Assembly: GCA_002383425.1 (NCBI GenBank)
Contig: DFYV01000084.1
Location: forward strand, 5,715-16,639
Source of the DNA: Bacteroidales bacterium UBA4073
Lineage (GTDB): Bacteria; Bacteroidota; Bacteroidia; Bacteroidales; Tenuifilaceae
Length of the DNA: 10,925 bases
Reading direction: 5' to 3'
Position numbers and translations under genes: made by a program. The notes below the pieces were generated by a model that saw nothing but the letters and a program-made list of their open reading frames with translations, did not search any database and was not told the DNA's origin. This document shows positions 6,437 to 10,925 of this stretch, one piece after another (the first letter of the stretch is position 1; each line of letters starts with the position of its first letter).

Positions 6437-7599
6437 AAATACTAAGCCCAAGAAATAAGTTTCTTCTGATACTAATAATAGCTGCCATTACGGTATCATT
6501 TATTACCATATACTTTACCAGCAGCTTTGTGAAAGAACTTAAGATAGAAGAACGCCAGCAAATTGACCTTTGGGCTAATGCCGTAAAATACATTTCAAGC
6601 GAATCGGATTCGTGTCAGGACTTTTCGTTGATTTTCGAAATTGTTCAGAACAACAGGTCGGTTCCAGTTATACTTACCGATGAAACAGGAAATGTTATAG
6701 GGTATAGAAATATACACATACCCGATATTTCAGATTCAATATATATTGCAAAAATTCTTGACCAAATGAAGGCGGGGCATGAACCAATTGTTATTGACCT
6801 ACCCGATGGAACCAAAAATTATGTTTACTACTTTGATAGTACTACTTTAAATAAGTTAAACTATTATCCATATATACAACTTATTATAATTGCATTTTTT
6901 ATAGCAATATCGTTTTACTCATACGGCCAGGCACGAAAATCGGAACAAAATCAGATATGGTTAGGGCTGACCAAGGAAACAGCGCATCAGCTTGGAACTC
7001 CAACATCATCATTGATGGCCTGCTCATCGTTGCTTTCCGAAAAATACCCATCGGATAAAGTGGTTATTGAACTTGAAAAAGATGTTAAAAGAATTGAAAC
7101 CATAACAAACCGATTTTCAAATATCGGTTCTCAACCTAAACTTGAAAAAATAAATGTTAACCAGCTAATTCTCAATTCCATCGATTACCAGAAAAAAAGA
7201 AGCCCAAAAACGGTTAGGTTCCACTTTGATCATGCAGGTGGCATACTGTTTGCCAAAGGGAACGAAGTGCTGCTTAGCTGGGTTATTGAAAATTTGCTAA
7301 AAAATGCAATAGATTCAATGCAAGGAAAGGGAAGCATAGCGATATTCATTGGAATGGAAAAAGAAAATGTTTACATTGATATTCAGGATAAAGGGAGAGG
7401 TATTGAAAAGAGTAAGTTCAAAGAAATTTTTCATGCTGGCTATACTACCAAAGAGCGAGGCTGGGGTCTTGGGTTAAGCCTGGCTAAACGAATAGTTGAG
7501 CAGTATCACAACGGTAAAATATTTGTTTTAAAATCAGAAATTGGCAAAGGCACTACCTTTAGAATTATCCTGAAAAGTACTCAGGGCACCGGATCGTAA
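6433..7599 (+). CDS. Membrane sensor histidine kinase
   Basis: Transmembrane histidine kinase of 388 residues. Two helices (about 9-30 and 146-164) enclose a periplasmic sensor region of about 115 residues that I do not recognise. No HAMP domain is apparent; a short linker leads to the H box ETAHQLGTP with phospho-acceptor H185, a variant usual in Bacteroidetes kinases. The ATP-binding part is complete: N box ENLLKNAID (286-294), G1 DKGRGI (319-324), F-box-like segment near 333 and G2 GWGLGLSLAKRI (343-354). Autophosphorylation should therefore work. No response regulator is encoded nearby, so its partner lies elsewhere. The start ATG overlaps the AsmA-like stop codon by four bases, suggesting translational coupling and a possible role in envelope sensing. 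Its last 19 bp overlap the end of yidD on the opposite strand. Confidence 0.9.
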   Translation: MKILSPRNKFLLILIIAAITVSFITIYFTSSFVKELKIEERQQIDLWANAVKYISSESDSCQDFSLIFEIVQNNRSVPVILTDETGNVIGYRNIHIPDISDSIYIAKILDQMKAGHEPIVIDLPDGTKNYVYYFDSTTLNKLNYYPYIQLIIIAFFIAISFYSYGQARKSEQNQIWLGLTKETAHQLGTPTSSLMACSSLLSEKYPSDKVVIELEKDVKRIETITNRFSNIGSQPKLEKINVNQLILNSIDYQKKRSPKTVRFHFDHAGGILFAKGNEVLLSWVIENLLKNAIDSMQGKGSIAIFIGMEKENVYIDIQDKGRGIEKSKFKEIFHAGYTTKERGWGLGLSLAKRIVEQYHNGKIFVLKSEIGKGTTFRIILKSTQGTGS

Positions 7600-7841
7600 C
7601 CATGACCACCCCACGGATGGCAACGTGAAATTCGCCTTACCGATAACCACAATCCCATAAAAAATCCATGCTTTTTTAATGCCTCAACGCTATATACCGA
7701 ACATGTTGGTGTAAACCTGCAGCTATTGGGTAGATATGGCGATAAAAATATTTGATACAGCTTAATTACCAAAATGGGTAAATAGGCTAATAGTCTGGTA
7801 ATTAACTTCCAAATATTCCGGATAAACTTTAGTGGCGTCAT
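7581..7841 (-). CDS. yidD: Membrane protein insertion efficiency factor YidD
   Basis: Small (86 residues) membrane-associated protein that helps insert inner membrane proteins together with YidC. The family signature is complete: YQ at 29-30, SP at 34-35, CRFTPTCSVYSVEA (41-54) with C41 and C47, HG at 58-59, RRISRCHPW with C74, and the terminal GYDPVP. An amphipathic/hydrophobic N-terminal stretch (about 11-35) would bind the membrane. Its ATG lies one base after the rnpA stop codon, so the two are co-transcribed and probably coupled, an arrangement found in very many bacteria. Its 3' end runs 19 bp into the convergent kinase gene, leaving no room for an intergenic terminator. Confidence 0.95.
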   Translation of the reverse strand: MTPLKFIRNIWKLITRLLAYLPILVIKLYQIFLSPYLPNSCRFTPTCSVYSVEALKKHGFFMGLWLSVRRISRCHPWGGHGYDPVP

Positions 7842-7842
7842 C

Positions 7843-8223
7843 TTATTTAAGGTCGGTAATCAGTTTAACAATTGCAGTTTCCAATTGTTTGAAAGGAACA
7901 ACCTCATTTGTAACATAGATAAATGCCAGGTAAATAGTTTTACCCGTTTGTTTGTAATTATCAAGTAAATGCTGGTTAACCCTAAAAGCCTCTTTAGTAC
8001 GACGCTTAGCCAGATTACGTTGGTAAGCTTTTCTGAGGTAACGTTTGGGAATTATAAAAATTACTTTGAAGTGAGTATATTCGTCCGTTTCGACTGGTGA
8101 GCTATCTCTTACCTGATAAATAAGTTTAATGGGATAGTGAAACCTTGTTAACCCTGAATTCAATAATGAGTTAACATCGTATTCCAAATGAATGATATTT
8201 TTCTTTCTGAGCAGTAACTGCAT
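7843..8223 (-). CDS. rnpA: Ribonuclease P protein component
   Basis: Protein subunit of RNase P, which with the catalytic RNA removes the 5' leader from precursor tRNAs. At 126 residues it has the usual length. The family RNR motif is visible as RNLAKRRTKEAFR (69-81), preceded by a strand-like FKVIFIIPKR (52-61). The N-terminal part (LLNSG...HYPIKLIY) fits the binding cleft region. Overall it is diverged, as in many Bacteroidetes. No other methionine is available, so the ATG at 8223 is the likely start. That ATG follows only two bases after the T run of a terminator-like hairpin, so no ordinary Shine-Dalgarno site exists and translation may depend on the state of this hairpin. It is followed directly by yidD. 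Confidence 0.92.
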   Translation of the reverse strand: MQLLLRKKNIIHLEYDVNSLLNSGLTRFHYPIKLIYQVRDSSPVETDEYTHFKVIFIIPKRYLRKAYQRNLAKRRTKEAFRVNQHLLDNYKQTGKTIYLAFIYVTNEVVPFKQLETAIVKLITDLK

Positions 8224-8225
8224 AT

Positions 8226-8246
8226 AAAAAAGGGGTTCAACCCCTT
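8226..8246 (-). terminator. Terminator-like hairpin between hemD and rnpA
   Basis: On the minus strand AAGGGG, loop TTGAA and CCCCTT form a 6-bp stem with four G-C pairs (8 bp if TT/AA close over a single base), immediately followed by T, giving a run of six T (8231-8226). It starts two bases after the hemD stop codon and ends two bases before the rnpA ATG. This is the layout of an intrinsic terminator for the uvrC-DUF4271-hemD transcript. Because it fills the whole gap it could also act as an attenuator or cover the rnpA ribosome site. Confidence 0.6.
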
Positions 8247-8248
8247 AA

Positions 8249-8998
8249 CTATTTTTTCTTAGCTTGTTCTTTTAAAAAATGATCTAAGGCCTGTGTCATA
8301 CTTTTAAAGGTTTCGGTTGGTGCCTTTACATCGAGGCGTAATCCGGCATCCTTAACCGCCTTGGCAGTAGTATCACCAAAAGCACCTATAGCTAAATTGT
8401 TTTGATGAAAATCGGGAAAACTATCGAAAAGTGACTTTACACCATTGGGACTATAAAAAACAATCATATCGTAGGGGAATGGGTTTAGGTCCGAAAGATC
8501 GCTACTAACGGTTTTGTAAAAAATGCCCTTGGTATAGTTTACCTTAGCCTTGGTAAGCGTTTTAGGTATTTCAGGTTTATGGGGATTCGAAAGGGGTAAA
8601 AGGAATTTCTCATCCTTGTGTTTAAGAATGATTTCCATCAAATCCTTAAAAGTGTTATTGCCATAGAATATCTTACGTTTGCGGTAAACAATGTATTTCT
8701 GAAGGTAAAAAGCAATAGATTCCGTTATGCAGAAATACTTCATGGTTTCAGGAACCGGAATTCGTAGTTCCTCACAAATCCTAAAAAAATGATCTATACC
8801 AGTCTTACTGGTGAAAATAACAGCAGAATGCTCCTGAATATTAATTTTTTGTTGTCTAAATTCCTTAGGCGTCACCCCCTCTACATGGATAAAAGGGCGG
8901 AAATCAAGTTGAACCCCATACTTTTCCGACAGCTCATTATACGGTGATTTTTCACTCTGGGGGTCTGGCTGCGAAATTATTATCTTTCTGATTTTCAA
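8249..8998 (-). CDS. hemD: Uroporphyrinogen-III synthase
   Basis: Cytoplasmic enzyme that closes hydroxymethylbilane, inverting ring D, to make uroporphyrinogen III, the precursor of heme and other tetrapyrroles. The 249 residues match the family length. The two-lobed fold is recognisable from VIFTSKTGIDHFF (60-72), FYSPNGVKSLF (181-191) and IGAFGDTTAKAVKDAGL (204-220) followed by a PTETFKSM segment. Sequence conservation in this family is low, but the combination is convincing, and the neighbours DUF4271 and rnpA are its usual Bacteroidetes partners. The start is a TTG at 8998: no ATG or GTG occurs upstream before the in-frame stop at 9029, and the first internal methionine (residue 86) is far too late. 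An AGGG lies just before the TTG. A terminator-like hairpin follows the stop codon. Confidence 0.88.
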   Translation of the reverse strand: MKIRKIIISQPDPQSEKSPYNELSEKYGVQLDFRPFIHVEGVTPKEFRQQKINIQEHSAVIFTSKTGIDHFFRICEELRIPVPETMKYFCITESIAFYLQKYIVYRKRKIFYGNNTFKDLMEIILKHKDEKFLLPLSNPHKPEIPKTLTKAKVNYTKGIFYKTVSSDLSDLNPFPYDMIVFYSPNGVKSLFDSFPDFHQNNLAIGAFGDTTAKAVKDAGLRLDVKAPTETFKSMTQALDHFLKEQAKKK

Positions 8999-9028
8999 GG
9001 CCCTATATTTTAAAAAAGTACAAAAATT

Positions 9029-9865
9029 CTAACTAATTCTAAAATAATAAGTTACACCTAAAATAGCAGGCATTTCAAGGGCACAAAGGTACAAAATGAA
9101 ATACAATATTGAAACCCTTTGCTTCATAAAAATGCGAACTATAAGAAAATATCGATATAGCAACGCAACTACAATCAGCGATACCGCTACAAACATAAAT
9201 ATGCTTTTTAAAGGCATTACTGTATAATTTATAATGATTGATAGCGGGGCCAAAAAAAACATAAGAATTTTAATGATAAACACGTTGTGAAACTGTAACG
9301 ATTTAATTAGATTTGTCTTATAGGTTGATAATTCAATTGCTTTATGAAGTAACCATATCCAAATCCGGTATAATAAAATAGCTAAAACCGGGACCAAAAG
9401 TAAAAGCAACGGGGGAAGATTATTTTCAATAAAATAGCGGTAAAGTACAATAAATATCAACATTGAAGAAAATATTGAAAGCAAATCGAGAAGGCGCGAT
9501 AATTTTACAAAGGGAATACTAAAATCATTAATGGTTTTTTCCGCTATGAAATCGTAAAAAAGTGATTGTATAATAACCTTCAGGTATTTAAGGTAACCCA
9601 CCAGTATAAGGGAAATGATTAATAATGAAACCATTTCAGTAAGGAACAATGCCGACGAGTAAAATTTATTTTGGCCAACTGGTTTAGGGGTTATAGTAAT
9701 GCTGGTGTCATAGGTAATTGTACTAAATACAACATTGTTTGTATCGGAAGCATTTTCATATTGATAATCAATGAAGTAACTTTTAGTTGAATCAACCTTT
9801 TGGGTAAGCTCTACAAAATTGTTATATAAGTTGTTACTATTCTGGTTCGATTGAAAGGCAGCCAT
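9029..9865 (-). CDS. DUF4271 family membrane protein
   Basis: Integral membrane protein of unknown function, 278 residues from the ATG. After a hydrophilic N-terminal part of about 65 residues, six hydrophobic segments lie near 71-93, 125-145, 151-174, 193-213, 219-240 and 251-274, and the C-terminus carries FILYLCALEMP, typical of the DUF4271 family, which is known mainly from Bacteroidetes. I prefer the ATG at 9865; a TTG at 9886 would add seven residues and start 6 bp after the uvrC stop, and cannot be excluded. It lies between uvrC and hemD, the usual position in this phylum. No catalytic residues stand out. A role in the membrane next to tetrapyrrole synthesis is only a guess from context. 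Confidence 0.85.
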   Translation of the reverse strand: MAAFQSNQNSNNLYNNFVELTQKVDSTKSYFIDYQYENASDTNNVVFSTITYDTSITITPKPVGQNKFYSSALFLTEMVSLLIISLILVGYLKYLKVIIQSLFYDFIAEKTINDFSIPFVKLSRLLDLLSIFSSMLIFIVLYRYFIENNLPPLLLLLVPVLAILLYRIWIWLLHKAIELSTYKTNLIKSLQFHNVFIIKILMFFLAPLSIIINYTVMPLKSIFMFVAVSLIVVALLYRYFLIVRIFMKQRVSILYFILYLCALEMPAILGVTYYFRIS

Positions 9866-9892
9866 AAACACAGAAATTTTTTGCAAAATTAC

Positions 9893-10925
9893 CTATAATT
9901 TTTCAAAGAAGGATACAATAGCACTTGCCGTTTTTGTTCCCACAACCTGTGCAAGTTCTTCATGGGTGGCACTTTTAATATTTTTTATTGATTTAAAATG
10001 CGTGTAAAGTTTTACAACGCTTTTCTTCCCAACCCCTGGAATTGATTCGAGAATTGATACATCGGTATTTTTCTCTCGTTTTCGTCTATGAAAGGTAATC
10101 CCAAATCGGTGTGCCTCATCGCGAATTTGTTGTATGAGTTTTAGCGACATTGAACGTTTATCTAAATAGATAGGCGTTGAATCGCCAGGTCGGTATATTT
10201 CCTCCAGTCGTTTAGCTATTCCAATGACAGGTATATGTTGGATATTAAGTTCCTTTAGAACCTGATATGCCGCACCAAGCTGTCCCTTGCCTCCATCAAT
10301 TACAATCAGATTGGGTAATGCTTTGCCTTCATCAATTAATCGTTTATACCTACGTTTTACAACCTCGCGCATCGATTCAAAATCGTCGGGTCCAACAACA
10401 GTTTTAATGTTAAAATGCCTGTACTCGCCTTTGGCGGGTTTACCATTCTTAAAAACAACGCAGGCAGAAACGGGATTTGTTCCCTGTAGGTTAGAATTAT
10501 CGAAGCACTCTATTATACCGGGAATTTCAGGTAATTGTAAATCATTTTTTAACTGTTCAAGATATTTAAGCATACGGTTCTGAGGATTAGCACGTTCATC
10601 ATTCATAATTAATTCTTTTATATAGGCTTCCGCATTACGTAAGCTCAATTTTAGAAGTTTTAGCTTTTCTCCATGATTGGGTATGGAATATTTTACCCCG
10701 GGTATTTGAAATCCAGGTTTTAAATTTACCATAAAACTTTCCGACTTTATTTTCAGTCGCTCCATAATCTCGTAAATGGCCTGCGAAAACACGTCCTCGA
10801 GGGTATCATCGATGTTATTTTTGATTTGCAGGTTATAGGATTGGATAACCACGCCGCCATTGACTTTTAAGTAATTAATCACAGTAAAACCTTCGCTTTC
10901 AAGAATAGTAAATATATCGGCAGAG
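9893..10925 (-). CDS. uvrC: UvrABC excinuclease subunit C, C-terminal part (cut by window edge)
   Basis: C-terminal 343 residues of UvrC, which makes the incisions on both sides of a DNA lesion in nucleotide excision repair. The frame stays open to the right edge (an ADIF...NYLKVNGG stretch typical of mid-UvrC), so the gene continues outside; the GTG at 10882 is an internal valine, not a start. Visible parts in order are the end of the UvrB-binding region, the RNase H-like endonuclease domain with CFDNSNLQG (about 10490-10510), LIVIDGGKGQL (about 10275-10310) and RDEAHRFG (about 10090-10120) carrying the catalytic Asp/His residues, and tandem helix-hairpin-helix motifs (IPGVGKKS and VVGTKTA) for DNA binding at the C-terminus. 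It is the first gene seen of the block running to hemD. Confidence 0.95.
   Translation of the reverse strand, partial: SADIFTILESEGFTVINYLKVNGGVVIQSYNLQIKNNIDDTLEDVFSQAIYEIMERLKIKSESFMVNLKPGFQIPGVKYSIPNHGEKLKLLKLSLRNAEAYIKELIMNDERANPQNRMLKYLEQLKNDLQLPEIPGIIECFDNSNLQGTNPVSACVVFKNGKPAKGEYRHFNIKTVVGPDDFESMREVVKRRYKRLIDEGKALPNLIVIDGGKGQLGAAYQVLKELNIQHIPVIGIAKRLEEIYRPGDSTPIYLDKRSMSLKLIQQIRDEAHRFGITFHRRKREKNTDVSILESIPGVGKKSVVKLYTHFKSIKNIKSATHEELAQVVGTKTASAIVSFFEKL

Noticed and set aside
10880..10882. GTG as start of uvrC
   Set aside because: The frame and UvrC-like sequence continue upstream to the window edge; the codon is an internal valine.

Overview
The window looks like ordinary chromosomal DNA of a member of the Bacteroidota, probably near the Bacteroidales/Marinilabiliales. 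The DNA is AT-rich and start codons are preceded by A-rich DNA rather than clear Shine-Dalgarno sites. The gene string uvrC - DUF4271 - hemD - rnpA - yidD, and the TPR-membrane-SpoIIE phosphatase, are both typical of that phylum. The genus cannot be read from the sequence.

Layout. Positions 1-446 hold no gene but contain a near-perfect palindrome, two competing hairpins and a run of fourteen 8-bp repeats. A rhomboid-type intramembrane protease (minus strand, 447-1127) follows, then about 600 bp without a gene (1128-1727) with one palindrome. Next is a large minus-strand gene for a secreted/membrane TPR sensor fused to a SpoIIE-type PP2C phosphatase (1728-3956). An 80-bp divergent promoter region separates it from a plus-strand pair: an AsmA-like envelope protein (4037-6436) and, overlapping it by four bases, a membrane sensor histidine kinase with no response regulator nearby (6433-7599).

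From 7581 to the right edge all genes are on the minus strand. In transcription order they are uvrC (only its C-terminal half is in the window), a six-helix DUF4271 membrane protein, hemD (TTG start), a compact terminator-like hairpin, rnpA and yidD. The 3' ends of yidD and the histidine kinase overlap by 19 bp, so the two converging transcripts must overlap.

Function. The right block mixes housekeeping tasks: nucleotide excision repair (UvrC), tetrapyrrole synthesis (HemD), tRNA 5' maturation (RnpA) and membrane protein insertion (YidD). The central divergent block is about signalling and the envelope: a TPR phosphatase, an AsmA-family protein and a sensor kinase share one short control region. 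It is the best candidate for an undescribed functional link, but each protein belongs to a known family and the link is inference. I see no phage, insertion sequence, CRISPR array, tRNA or rRNA gene.
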